DNA from: UBA3478 sp964217345
GTDB taxonomy: Bacteria; Bacteroidota; Bacteroidia; Flavobacteriales; Flavobacteriaceae
DNA: 64,000 nt
NCBI GenBank assembly: GCA_964217345.1
Contig: CAXPJI010000036.1
Coordinates: 1-64,000 of the forward strand
Reading direction: 5' to 3'
A model generated the notes under the pieces. That model was given only the letters and a program-made list of their open reading frames with translations. It was not told the origin of the DNA and did no database searches. This document shows, one piece after another, positions 52,906 to 61,078 of this stretch; the stretch's first letter is position 1, and each line of letters opens with the position of its first letter. Both the position numbers and the translations under genes were made by a program.

Positions 52906-54073
52906 TATTTATTTATTAGCCGCAAAGCGCACGCCTATAGCAAGTTTTGGTTCAGAACTGACTTCACTTACAGCAACTGATCTGGCCTCAGAAGCCATCA
53001 AAGCAACTCTTCAATCGGCAGGTGTTTCAGGACGAGAAGTAGAGGAGACCTTCTTGGGAAATGTTTGTGCTGCAGGTGTTGGTCAAGCCCCAGCCCGACA
53101 AGCGGCTCTAAAAGCAGGTATTTCTGAAAAATCACCTGCCACCACCATTAATAAGGTTTGTGCTTCTGGTTTAAAATCAATCATACTTGCAACCCAAGCA
53201 CTACAATTGAATCAAAGAAAACTGGTGATAGCTGGCGGAACTGAGAGCATGTCAAACATTCCCTACTATGATCGGGCGGCTCGTTGGGGCGTTAAATATG
53301 GAGATCAAAAACTCATTGACGGCCTTGTCTATGATGGGCTTACCGATGCTACCGAAGGGGTCGCCATGGGAGTTTTAGCCGAAAGGGTTTGCAAAGAAAA
53401 AGGGATTAGCCGAGAAGCTCAAGACCAGTACAGTATAGATTCGTATAAACGCGCTCAAAAGGCCTGGGAAGAGAAGTCTTTTAGTGATGAAGTCTGCCCC
53501 ATATCGATTAGTAGTAAAAACGGAGTGATTCTTATCGATAAAGACGAAGAGTGCTTTAAAGTAAATTTTGATAAAGTATCACAGCTGAAACCGGCTTTTG
53601 ACCCTGAGGGAACGATTACCGCAGCGAATGCTTCAACGATTAATGATGGTGCCGCAGCGATACTCCTGTCTAGTAGCGAAGGGCTTGAAGCAATTTCATC
53701 TAAGCCTATTGCTAAGATTATTGGCTACAGCGAAACCGCCCTTACCCCTGCCGAGTTTACACTTGCTCCGATTGAAGCTACTAAAGCTTTATTGAAGACA
53801 ACGGGTGTTACTCTAGAAGAAGTTGATCTTTTTGAGATCAACGAGGCCTTCGCAATGGTTCCTCTCGCATTCGCTGAGGCATTAAACGTAGGGTTAGACA
53901 AGATTAATATCAATGGTGGTGCAGTATCATTAGGGCATCCGATCGGTTGTTCAGGAACACGTATAGTTGTAACGCTTGTACATGCCTTAAGGGCTCGTAA
54001 TATGCGATATGGAATCGCAGCGATTTGCAACGGAGGTGGGGGTGCTTCTGCCATGCTTATCGAAGCGTTGTAG
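52889..54073 (+). CDS. Acetyl-CoA C-acetyltransferase (thiolase)
   Basis: This 394-residue type II thiolase has the nucleophile Cys in TINKVCASGLKSI near residue 90, the NEAFAMV His-pocket loop near 315, the active-site His in GGAVSLGHPIGCSG near 348 and the second Cys in AAICNGGGGASAM near 380. The length and motifs suit acetoacetyl-CoA thiolase. It is cytosolic and forms a tetramer in the known family members. Its start lies 17 bases inside the acetoacetate-CoA ligase gene, so the two are co-translated. This supports degradation of acetoacetate, or the reverse in hydroxybutyrate metabolism. Confidence 0.95.
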   Translation: MKVTTDIYLLAAKRTPIASFGSELTSLTATDLASEAIKATLQSAGVSGREVEETFLGNVCAAGVGQAPARQAALKAGISEKSPATTINKVCASGLKSIILATQALQLNQRKLVIAGGTESMSNIPYYDRAARWGVKYGDQKLIDGLVYDGLTDATEGVAMGVLAERVCKEKGISREAQDQYSIDSYKRAQKAWEEKSFSDEVCPISISSKNGVILIDKDEECFKVNFDKVSQLKPAFDPEGTITAANASTINDGAAAILLSSSEGLEAISSKPIAKIIGYSETALTPAEFTLAPIEATKALLKTTGVTLEEVDLFEINEAFAMVPLAFAEALNVGLDKININGGAVSLGHPIGCSGTRIVVTLVHALRARNMRYGIAAICNGGGGASAMLIEAL

Positions 54074-54077
54074 CACC

Positions 54078-54085
54078 TATCTTTG
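54078..54085 (+). promoter_or_regulatory. Possible -7 promoter box for the Sua5-type gene
   Basis: TATCTTTG matches TAnnTTTG exactly and ends five bases before the ATG at 54091, just after the thiolase stop. This is close enough to suggest a leaderless or near-leaderless message. There is no TTG at -33. Confidence 0.35.
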
Positions 54086-54090
54086 CGGAC

Positions 54091-55059
54091 ATGAAATTAG
54101 TTTCAATAGAAGAAGCGGTAGATTTTCTGAAGAGAGATAAGGTAGTTGCTATACCCACCGAAACGGTATACGGCTTGGCAGCTAATGCTTTTTCTGAAAG
54201 GGCAGTCTCACAGGTTTTTAAAACCAAAGGTAGACCGAGCTATAATCCTCTAATTGTGCATATTGCCGACTATGAGAGATTAACTGATTTGGTTTCATCT
54301 TTTCCTGAAAACGCAAAAATATTGGCCGACAAATTCTGGCCTGGTCCACTAACCCTACTGCTTCCCAAAAGAGATAGTGTATCAGACCGAATCACCGCAG
54401 GTAAACCAACTGTGGCGATTCGAATGCCTAGTCATCCGATTGCTCAAGATTTATTAAAGAAACTAGACTTTCCTTTGGTTGCGCCAAGTGCGAATCGGTT
54501 CAAACATATCAGTCCTACTAAGCCTTCTCATGTTTTTGACAGTTTGGGCGCTGATGTACCCATTATAGATGGTGGTGAATGTAAATTAGGGTTAGAGTCT
54601 ACCATTATTGGATTCGAGGATCATGGCAGACCAGTGGTTTATAGACAAGGAACCCTCTCATTAGAGTCTTTACAAGAAGTTTTACCCGAAACTTATCTAT
54701 TGCAGCAGCGATCAAATGCTGAAGAATCGATTGTCGCTCCGGGAATGATCAAAAGGCATTATGCGCCGAATACCCCATTGAGAATTGTCGATTCTATCGA
54801 GAAGCACTTAGAAGAATTCGGGAGTAAGAATAAAATTGGTGTCATCTATCCGGCCCATACGAAACCACATCAACTTGCCGCGCAGACCATAGCGCTTTCA
54901 AAAGGAGGAGACCTGAATGAAATAGCCGAAAAGCTCTATGCCGCATTTCATCAATTAGATAAACAGAACCTAGACTATTTGGTCATTGAACGTTTCGAGA
55001 ATATCGGATTGGGTAGAGCCTTAAACGATAAAATCACCAGAGCCTCAAGCGAAGACTAA
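54091..55059 (+). CDS. L-threonylcarbamoyladenylate synthase (Sua5/TsaC type)
   Basis: This 322-residue enzyme makes threonylcarbamoyl-AMP for the t6A37 tRNA modification. The YrdC domain spans residues about 8-195: KRDKVVAIPTETVYGLAANAF, VFKTKGRPSYNPLIVHI, FWPGPLTLLLPKR, VAIRMPSHPIAQDLL, FPLVAPSANRF and GGECKLGLESTIIGFE. The C-terminal Sua5 domain (residues 230-320) is joined by a linker with the conserved PGMIKRHYAPNTPL. The full Sua5 form is longer than TsaC. ATG 54091 is used because the upstream in-frame extension overlaps the thiolase gene and has no homology. It stands between the thiolase and CDF transporter genes. Confidence 0.94.
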   Translation: MKLVSIEEAVDFLKRDKVVAIPTETVYGLAANAFSERAVSQVFKTKGRPSYNPLIVHIADYERLTDLVSSFPENAKILADKFWPGPLTLLLPKRDSVSDRITAGKPTVAIRMPSHPIAQDLLKKLDFPLVAPSANRFKHISPTKPSHVFDSLGADVPIIDGGECKLGLESTIIGFEDHGRPVVYRQGTLSLESLQEVLPETYLLQQRSNAEESIVAPGMIKRHYAPNTPLRIVDSIEKHLEEFGSKNKIGVIYPAHTKPHQLAAQTIALSKGGDLNEIAEKLYAAFHQLDKQNLDYLVIERFENIGLGRALNDKITRASSED

Positions 55060-55081
55060 GATTTCTTAACTTCATTTTGAA

Positions 55082-55978
55082 ATGAGCCACGACCACAGTC
55101 ATCACACTTCGTCAAAAAAACTAGGATTAACCATTTTATTAAACCTAGGTATTACTGCATCTCAGGTCATCGGCGGTATTCTGTCTGGAAGTATCGCGTT
55201 ACTTACCGATGCCGCCCATAATTTCAGTGACGTGATTTCATTGGTGGTGAGCTACACCGCCAACCTATTAGCGAAGAAACGAGCAACTTCTGATAAAACA
55301 TTTGGCTACAAGCGAGCTGAAATTATTGCTGCATTCATCAATTCAATTTCTCTAGTACTACTCTCGCTTTGGCTCATTATCGAATCGATTCAGCGATTAT
55401 TAGATCCTCAACCCGTTGAAGAAAAAACCGTTATTCTACTATCTCTAATTGCCATAGCAGGAAATGGTCTGAGTGTGTTTTTATTGCACAAGCAAACTGA
55501 AAACAACATTAATCTGAAATCCGCATACATTCATCTCTTGTCAGATCTAATGGCCAGTGTGATCGTTTTAATTGGTGGTATTGCTATTTACTACTTTGAT
55601 GTGTACTGGGTTGATCCTTTACTAGGGATTTTAATTTCTATCTATCTCATTTATATCGGATATGATTTATTGAAAGAATCAATCCAAATTTTAATGCTGT
55701 ACACTCCGGTTGAAATTAGTCTTGATGAGGTTGTTTCTACTGTCGAGAAACTACACCCCAATACACGACTGCATCATATCCATATTTGGAAGCTAAATGA
55801 TACCGAAATTCACCTTGAGGCACATCTTAACCTCAACGAAAATTTAAGTCTACTAGAATTTCAAGAACTACAATTACAGATCGAACAACTTCTTTGGCAA
55901 CAGTTCAAGATCAACCATGTTACCATTCAACCCGAATATAATCGCAGTGACGAAAAGGATCTGATTGTTCAAGACTAG
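55082..55978 (+). CDS. Cation diffusion facilitator (CDF) family transporter
   Basis: This 298-residue Zn/Cd/Co exporter of the CDF family has a His-rich N-terminus (SHDHSHHTSS) and six membrane segments. The metal-site pairs are on helix 2 (ALLTDAAHNFSDVISL) and helix 5 (SAYIHLLSDLMASVIVL), giving the DHxxD-like HD/DHD pattern of zinc transporters. The cytoplasmic C-terminal domain has LHHIHIWKLNDTEIHLEAHLNL. It is inner-membrane and proton-driven. It is 22 bases after the Sua5-type gene and converges on DoxX. Zinc is the most likely ion because helices 2 and 5 both carry His. Confidence 0.94.
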   Translation: MSHDHSHHTSSKKLGLTILLNLGITASQVIGGILSGSIALLTDAAHNFSDVISLVVSYTANLLAKKRATSDKTFGYKRAEIIAAFINSISLVLLSLWLIIESIQRLLDPQPVEEKTVILLSLIAIAGNGLSVFLLHKQTENNINLKSAYIHLLSDLMASVIVLIGGIAIYYFDVYWVDPLLGILISIYLIYIGYDLLKESIQILMLYTPVEISLDEVVSTVEKLHPNTRLHHIHIWKLNDTEIHLEAHLNLNENLSLLEFQELQLQIEQLLWQQFKINHVTIQPEYNRSDEKDLIVQD

Positions 55979-55980
55979 GT

Positions 55981-56358
55981 TTATCTAGTGCGCTGGTCTA
56001 AAGAATATCTCCCTGCTCCCATTAAGGCAACACATAGAAATCCGACTAAATAAAGTAGTGCCATTTCCTTCTTTGCTAGTGGATCGGCACCATGCGCAAT
56101 AAATGCAGCAACGGCCATAGCAAAAGAGGTGATCAGCGCCATGATACGGGTTTTAAAACCAACAATGATAAAGATCGGAGCTGCTAGCTCTGCAAAAGCT
56201 ACCAGATAAAGAGATAGTGTACTACCTAACCCTAAAGGATCCCCAAAACTCAAATTCCCTTCAAGAATACGTTCGAACTTTGACCACCCGTGAGTCATCA
56301 TAAGTAATGAAAAAACAATACGTAAAAGGGCTAAAGCGCTATCGTGAAATCGAGCCAT
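55981..56358 (-). CDS. DoxX family membrane protein
   Basis: This 125-residue protein has four hydrophobic helices of the DoxX family: ALALLRIVFSLLMMTHGWSKF, YLVAFAELAAPIFIIVG, MALITSFAMAVAAFIAHG and MALLYLVGFLCVALMG. The GWSKF motif and GxxT-type helix packing are typical. Family members act in respiratory or oxidative-stress complexes, but many are uncharacterised. It is short but complete. It lies between the convergent CDF gene (two bases apart) and the divergent small lipoprotein. Confidence 0.88.
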   Translation of the reverse strand: MARFHDSALALLRIVFSLLMMTHGWSKFERILEGNLSFGDPLGLGSTLSLYLVAFAELAAPIFIIVGFKTRIMALITSFAMAVAAFIAHGADPLAKKEMALLYLVGFLCVALMGAGRYSLDQRTR

Positions 56359-56407
56359 TTATTTGAAAAATTAATTGTTGGTGCTTAAATTTATAGAAAA
56401 AGGGAAA

Positions 56408-56563
56408 ATGAGAAGATTTATCGCTGTTTTATTTGTCAGTCTGTTTATGGGTAGTTCACTACTTTCATGTAAAGCAATGAATACGTCAAAGAAGGGTGAT
56501 GATGCAGAAATCACGACCCCTCCAAATGTAGGGTCAAACAAACTCTCTAAAAAACGTCAATAA
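56408..56563 (+). CDS. Small lipoprotein, unknown function
   Basis: This protein has only 51 residues. The N-terminal signal RRFIAVLFVSLFMGSSLLSCKAM has a clear lipobox, which leaves a mature tail of about 30 polar residues (KGDDAEITTPPNVGSNKLSKKRQ). There is no recognisable domain. ATG 56408 is preferred over 56375 because it begins with the charged n-region. A hairpin (56552-56573) covers its stop codon, and the Cys/Met PLP gene follows. It could be a small envelope lipoprotein; a chance ORF is less likely because the lipobox is textbook. Confidence 0.6.
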   Translation: MRRFIAVLFVSLFMGSSLLSCKAMNTSKKGDDAEITTPPNVGSNKLSKKRQ

Positions 56564-56573
56564 ACTGACGTTT
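56552..56573 (+). terminator. Hairpin at the end of the small lipoprotein gene
   Basis: An 8-bp perfect inverted repeat (AAACGTCA / TGACGTTT) with a six-base loop spans the stop codon. The bases that follow are AAAC rather than T, so it is a weak terminator candidate. Confidence 0.3.
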
Positions 56574-56606
56574 AAACATCACAAGAATCTTAACAAATTC
56601 ATTATC

Positions 56607-56640
56607 TTTTCATAACTAAAATCACATTTAGTTATGAAAA
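56607..56640. promoter_or_regulatory. Perfect 14-bp inverted repeat over the start codon of the Cys/Met PLP gene
   Basis: The left arm TTTTCATAACTAAA (56607-56620) and right arm TTTAGTTATGAAAA (56627-56640) are fully complementary around the six-base loop ATCACA. The right arm contains the ATG (56634-56636), and a possible -7 box TATCTTTT (56603-56610) runs into the left arm. It could be an operator for a dimeric regulator or an RNA stem hiding the start codon. Confidence 0.6.
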
Positions 56641-57875
56641 AACCTGAGTCGTTAATGATGTCTCTGGGCTATGTTCCTGAATGGAGCGAAGGCTCAGTTA
56701 AACCCCCAATATTTCAAACCTCAACCTTCGGATTTAAAACTGCCGAAGAGGGTAAACGATTTTTCGAGATAGCCTACGGCAAATCATCTCTAGAGCCAGG
56801 AGAACAAATGGGGCTTATCTATTCTCGACTGAACAACCCAAACATGCAGATTCTCGAGGAGCGCCTGGCTGTTCTTGAGCACAGTGAAGAAGCAGCAGCA
56901 TTTGTAAGCGGGATGAGTGCAATCTCTACGGTTATGCTTGCGTATCTTAAGCCAGGAGATACCCTCATTTTCAGCAATGAAGTCTATGGAGGAACACACC
57001 ACTTCGTTCATCATTATCTCAAATCTATAGGCGTAAACGTTCTCTCTATCCTAGATTGGAGCGATACCAAACAAATCGAACAGACGCTTGAATCTAAAGG
57101 ACTCATTGAAAAGGTTGCTATGATTTATTGCGAAACCCCTGCCAATCCTACCAACACTCTGGTTGATTTAGAAGCCGTTGTTCGATTAAAGAAACAACTC
57201 GAGTCACGACTGGAGAAAACGGTAATCATGGCTGTGGATAATACTTATCTCGGGCCTATATGGCAAAAACCTTTGGAGTTCGGAGCCGACCTAGTCTGTT
57301 ACTCTGCCACTAAATTCTTAAACGGGCACAGTGACGTGATTGCAGGAGCGGTAATGGGAAGCAGAGAAGCTATTGGTCCAGTTAAAGGGCTAAGAACCTT
57401 TCTAGGTGGGATGATTGCGCCCTACACCGCATGGTTATTAACCAGAAGTCTAGAAACGCTCCATGTGCGAATGAACTATCAAACTGAGAATGCACAAAAG
57501 CTCGCTCAGTTTTTAGAAGGCCATTCTAAGGTCAAAAAAGTTTTATTTCCCGGCTTAGAGAGCATGTCTACTAGTCAGAAAGAAATTTATCATAAGCAAT
57601 GCAAATCGCCCGGTGCAATGATCAGTATTGTGCTGCATGGGGGTGAGGCTGAAGCTTTTCGCTTTCTAAATGCACTTAAACTAATCAAACTTGCGGTGAG
57701 TTTAGGTAGTAATGAAAGTCTAGCCCAACACCCACATTCAATGACTCACTCAGACGTGCCTGATGAGGAAAAGGCACAGATGGGTATCGAGCTCTCTTTA
57801 GTGCGAATCAGTGTAGGAATCGAGCACGCTGATGACCTCATTGAAGATTTAAAACAAGCCTTAGAGAACGTGTGA
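56634..57875 (+). CDS. Cys/Met metabolism PLP-dependent enzyme (cystathionine gamma-synthase / methionine gamma-lyase family)
   Basis: This 413-residue fold type I PLP enzyme has IYSRLNNPNMQILEERLAVLE near residue 63, FVSGMSAISTVMLAYLKPGD near 90, YGGTHHFVHHYLKS near 121, YCETPANPTNTLVDLEAV near 165, and the PLP Lys in VCYSATKFLNGHSDVIAGAVMG near 225. The C-terminus LAVSLGSNESLAQHPHSMTHSDV carries the substrate-carboxylate Arg/Ser region. The family includes cystathionine gamma-synthase, cystathionine lyases and methionine gamma-lyase; the exact reaction is not clear. It is cytosolic. Its start codon lies inside a 14-bp perfect inverted repeat, and its stop overlaps the next gene by four bases (GTGTGA). 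Confidence 0.92.
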   Translation: MKKPESLMMSLGYVPEWSEGSVKPPIFQTSTFGFKTAEEGKRFFEIAYGKSSLEPGEQMGLIYSRLNNPNMQILEERLAVLEHSEEAAAFVSGMSAISTVMLAYLKPGDTLIFSNEVYGGTHHFVHHYLKSIGVNVLSILDWSDTKQIEQTLESKGLIEKVAMIYCETPANPTNTLVDLEAVVRLKKQLESRLEKTVIMAVDNTYLGPIWQKPLEFGADLVCYSATKFLNGHSDVIAGAVMGSREAIGPVKGLRTFLGGMIAPYTAWLLTRSLETLHVRMNYQTENAQKLAQFLEGHSKVKKVLFPGLESMSTSQKEIYHKQCKSPGAMISIVLHGGEAEAFRFLNALKLIKLAVSLGSNESLAQHPHSMTHSDVPDEEKAQMGIELSLVRISVGIEHADDLIEDLKQALENV

Positions 57876-58561
57876 TCTATAGAATCGTACTTATCGTCTT
57901 GTTAGCTAGCCTTGGCGGATGTTCGACCCAAAAATCTAAAGGGAAATCATTAGTCGAAGAATCTATTCTTGCCCATGGAGGATTGAAAAACTATACTCAT
58001 CTCCAAGATTTCAGATATGAAAAAACGAGTTATACCCTAGACGCCGAAGAATTAATCAAGGATACACTCGTTCAGCAATTTGAGATACCCAGATTTGGCA
58101 CAACTATTTTAATCACAGAGGATTCACTCCGTATAACACTCCAAAACGAGAACATTCAGACCTCAAAACCATTGGATAGTAACCCACCGAACTACAAGAG
58201 TATTATCGAGGGAGCGAACTTTGTCTTTTTTCAGCCTTTTAAATTAAAGGACAAGGAAGCTCAAATTGAATACTTGGGAATGAAAAGTTCAGGCTTCTCA
58301 AAAAAGCCCTTAGAGCAAATAAGGGTGACCTACCCCAATTCGAATGATATTTGGTACTTCTTTTTTGACCAAGAAACAAAATATATACTGGCCAACGCAG
58401 TAGATCACAACGGAAAAATAAGCCTCATTCTAAACGACTCGCTACAATGGCATAAAAATCTTTTCGTTCATAGCCGACGCAGAAGCTTTTTAAGCAATTC
58501 AAATTTTGAGCTAATTCGGCTTCAAGCGAGCTATAAATACAAAATGCTTAGCGTAGAATAA
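57872..58561 (+). CDS. Hypothetical lipoprotein
   Basis: This 229-residue protein appears to start at GTG 57872, overlapping the upstream gene by four bases. The signal LIVLLASLGGCSTQ has a lipobox. The mature part starts EESILAHGGLKNYTHLQDFRYEKTSYTL, a pattern seen in Bacteroidetes periplasmic proteins related to the LolA/LppX-like fold (AHGG...Y..L). Alternating strands continue to the end (NDIWYFFFDQETKYILANAVDH, KISLILNDSLQWH). I cannot assign a family with confidence. Co-translation with the Cys/Met PLP gene does not by itself indicate function. Confidence 0.7.
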   Translation: MIYRIVLIVLLASLGGCSTQKSKGKSLVEESILAHGGLKNYTHLQDFRYEKTSYTLDAEELIKDTLVQQFEIPRFGTTILITEDSLRITLQNENIQTSKPLDSNPPNYKSIIEGANFVFFQPFKLKDKEAQIEYLGMKSSGFSKKPLEQIRVTYPNSNDIWYFFFDQETKYILANAVDHNGKISLILNDSLQWHKNLFVHSRRRSFLSNSNFELIRLQASYKYKMLSVE

Positions 58562-58582
58562 CCACAGGTTCGGCAATTATAA

Positions 58583-58590
58583 TACCTTTG
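58583..58590 (+). promoter_or_regulatory. Possible -7 promoter box for trkH
   Basis: TACCTTTG matches the TAnnTTTG consensus exactly, 47 bases before the trkH ATG. The predicted leader contains a perfect 7-bp hairpin (58611-58630). Confidence 0.4.
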
Positions 58591-58610
58591 ATGTCAATAA
58601 ATTGATTGAA

Positions 58611-58630
58611 TCTTGAGACTTTACTCAAGA
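58611..58630 (+). promoter_or_regulatory. Leader hairpin before trkH
   Basis: TCTTGAG / CTCAAGA (58611-58617 with 58624-58630) forms a perfect 7-bp stem with a six-base loop and ends seven bases before the trkH start codon. It may control ribosome access, or it may be the terminator of the lipoprotein gene upstream; no T-run follows. Confidence 0.35.
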
Positions 58631-58637
58631 AAATAGC

Positions 58638-60383
58638 ATGCTATTTAACCCTAAATACTTCTACAGACTTTCGTTTTGGACGAGTTTGTTCTGTTTTCTT
58701 CTTCTGATTTACGATTTCGGATTTCACTCGTCGATAACAGAAAGTTTCGACCTAGACCTTTTCTATTACTACGCTTTACTAGTAGGATTAGTAAGTTCTG
58801 TACTTACCTATATCAACGATCGCAAAAGAATCTATCAGCGAATTGCAATTCTTGATGGTGTTTCTGGCCTTTTCTCAGGAGTTCTTTTAGCACTCCATTT
58901 TTTTACTCCAGAGAATTACGAATTCAGACAGGTTTCTGAGCAATTCAGCCTTGAAAAATTTGCCGCTGCCCTTCTTTTTTTCAAAGGGTTTCTAGACTTA
59001 AGAGTAAGCTATAGAAGAACTGCTCTGAACCCGGCCCAACTCTTCTTGATAAGTTTTGTAGTGATTATTCTAGGGGGTACATTATTATTGTCATTGCCCG
59101 GAGCTACTCATGAGGGTATTGGTCTACTTGACGCGCTTTTCACGGCAACGAGTGCGGTTTGTGTTACGGGTCTAATTGTGGTAGACACAGCTACACATTT
59201 CACCTTTTTTGGACAGTCAATTCTCCTTTTTCTGATTCAAATTGGAGGTCTCGGAATACTAACTTTCGTTAGCTACTTTAGTTATTTCTTTAAAGGTGAA
59301 ATCAGTTACGAAAAACAAATTGCCATCAATCAGATTAATAGCTCGGGGGCTATTGGCAAAGAATTGGGTCTATTAAAGAGTATCTTAATCATTACGCTAA
59401 GTATTGAAGCCTTTTCGGCTTTACTTATCTTTTACAACACAGATCCGGCTGCTTTTACAAGTGTTTCTGAACGCGTGTTTTTCTCTGTTTTTCACGCAGT
59501 CTCTGCCTTCTGTAATGCAGGATTTTCTACCCTCAGCGACTCACTGATGCAAGGTGGTTTTCAGTTTAATTATGGACTACAACTTGCCATTATTTTGACC
59601 TTTGTTATTGGGGGGCTTGGTTTTCCGATCGTATCCAATATCATCTCTTACTTAAGTTATAAGACAAAAGGGGTGTTTTCGTTCTTTGACAAGCCGAATT
59701 ATCGTCCGTGGGTATTAACACTAAACAGTCGAATTGCGCTTATTACCACCATTGTCTTAACCGTCGGAGGAACACTCGTTTTTTTCGGGCTTGAAAAAGA
59801 CGGCGTACTCTCTTCACACTCAGGTTTTGGCAAACTGGTTACGGCACTATTTGGTGCCACCACACCACGTACAGCAGGCTTCAATACGGTCGATGCCAGT
59901 CATTTCAGATTTCCAACGTTACTACTCACTATGTTTTTAATGTGGGTAGGAGCCTCGCCAAAGTCAACAGGAGGAGGTATTAAAACCAGCACACTAGCTA
60001 TCGCCATCTTAAACATCCTAAGCTTAGCAAGGGGTCGTGAACGAATCGAATTATATCGCCGAGAAATCGTTGAAGTAACCGTAAAAAGAGCATTTGCAAT
60101 GATCTCCCTATCTATTATCGTTATTGCCATCGGGGTATTAGGTATATCCGCCTTTGAACCTGATCTTACGATGATTGAAATTGCCTTTGAAAGTGTTTCG
60201 GCTTATAGCACCACTGGGCTTAGTATGGGAATCACCTCAAGCCTTAGTCCTATCAGTAAATTCATTATCATTATATTAATGTTCGTTGGCCGCGTAAGTG
60301 CACTGACGGTGCTCATTGCGATATTCCGCAATGTGATTAACCAAAACTATCGCTACCCGAAAGAAGAAATTACAATCCACTAG
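58638..60383 (+). CDS. trkH: TrkH family potassium uptake protein
   Basis: This 581-residue inner-membrane subunit of a K+ uptake system shows the four pore loops of the Trk/Ktr superfamily with filter-like sequences in order: TATSAVCVTGLIVVD near residue 180, AVSAFCNAGFSTLSD near 295, GATTPRTAGFNTVD near 415 and SVSAYSTTGLSMG near 530. An N-terminal extension with four hydrophobic segments (LLIYDFGFHSS, YYALLVGLVSSVL and others) precedes the core, making it longer than typical KtrB (about 450). The regulatory subunit follows two bases downstream, so the pair forms an operon. Confidence 0.95.
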   Translation: MLFNPKYFYRLSFWTSLFCFLLLIYDFGFHSSITESFDLDLFYYYALLVGLVSSVLTYINDRKRIYQRIAILDGVSGLFSGVLLALHFFTPENYEFRQVSEQFSLEKFAAALLFFKGFLDLRVSYRRTALNPAQLFLISFVVIILGGTLLLSLPGATHEGIGLLDALFTATSAVCVTGLIVVDTATHFTFFGQSILLFLIQIGGLGILTFVSYFSYFFKGEISYEKQIAINQINSSGAIGKELGLLKSILIITLSIEAFSALLIFYNTDPAAFTSVSERVFFSVFHAVSAFCNAGFSTLSDSLMQGGFQFNYGLQLAIILTFVIGGLGFPIVSNIISYLSYKTKGVFSFFDKPNYRPWVLTLNSRIALITTIVLTVGGTLVFFGLEKDGVLSSHSGFGKLVTALFGATTPRTAGFNTVDASHFRFPTLLLTMFLMWVGASPKSTGGGIKTSTLAIAILNILSLARGRERIELYRREIVEVTVKRAFAMISLSIIVIAIGVLGISAFEPDLTMIEIAFESVSAYSTTGLSMGITSSLSPISKFIIIILMFVGRVSALTVLIAIFRNVINQNYRYPKEEITIH

Positions 60384-60385
60384 TT

Positions 60386-61078
60386 ATGAAATACATCATC
60401 ATCGGACTTGGAAATTTTGGAGCTTCACTCGCTGAGAAACTAACCGCTCAAGGGAATGAAGTCTTCGCTGTAGACACAAGTAAAACAAAAGTCGACGCTT
60501 ATAAAGAGAAGATCACCTATACCGTTCAACTTGATGCTACAGATGAGCTCGCTGTTGCAGGGCTTCCACTCAAAGAAACAGATATTGTGATCATCGCCAT
60601 TGGAGAAGATCAGGGAGCCAATGTGATGGCAACTGCGCTATTCAAGAATATGCAGGTAAAACGATTGGTGAGTCGTGCGATCAATCCGCTCCACGAAAAA
60701 GTATTGCAAGCTATTGGGGTAGACGAGATCGTTCACCCTGAAGAGGAAACCGCAGAAAGATGGGCCAAAAAACTATGCCTAGTAAACGTAGTAGACTCTT
60801 TTGAATTAAGTGACGACTTCAGTATTATTGAGGCTACCGTGCCCAATGAATACATAGGCAAAACACTTAAAGAGGTTGGATTCAGATCGAAATACAACCT
60901 ACTTGTACTGACTATCATTAAGCAAGTTACGGTTAACCCGCTACTCGGTAGTCCTAAGACCGAAAACCAAGTTCAAGGGGTTGCCTCTGCAGAACACGTG
61001 CTCGAACAGGGGGATATCCTAGTACTTTACGGTTCAAATAAAGACCTTCAGCACTTCCTGAAACAAAAAGTGCGCTAA
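60386..61078 (+). CDS. trkA: TrkA family potassium uptake regulatory subunit
   Basis: This 230-residue cytosolic gating protein has RCK_N residues 1-125, with the Rossmann motif YIIIGLGNFGASLAEKL and the acidic end of beta 2 in VFAVDTSK, followed by TDIVIIAIGEDQGANVMAT. RCK_C (TrkA_C) residues about 140-228 contain IIEATVPNEYIGKTLKEVGFRSKYNLLVLTI and VLEQGDILVLYGSNKDL. The single-unit architecture is KtrA/YugO-like rather than the double TrkA of E. coli. It starts two bases after trkH and overlaps the convergent SDR gene by four bases. Confidence 0.95.
   Translation: MKYIIIGLGNFGASLAEKLTAQGNEVFAVDTSKTKVDAYKEKITYTVQLDATDELAVAGLPLKETDIVIIAIGEDQGANVMATALFKNMQVKRLVSRAINPLHEKVLQAIGVDEIVHPEEETAERWAKKLCLVNVVDSFELSDDFSIIEATVPNEYIGKTLKEVGFRSKYNLLVLTIIKQVTVNPLLGSPKTENQVQGVASAEHVLEQGDILVLYGSNKDLQHFLKQKVR

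Noticed and set aside
54025..54090. Longer N-terminus for the Sua5-type protein
   Set aside because: It reads through the end of the thiolase gene out of frame and adds residues unlike the family; the TATCTTTG box and ATG 54091 fit better.
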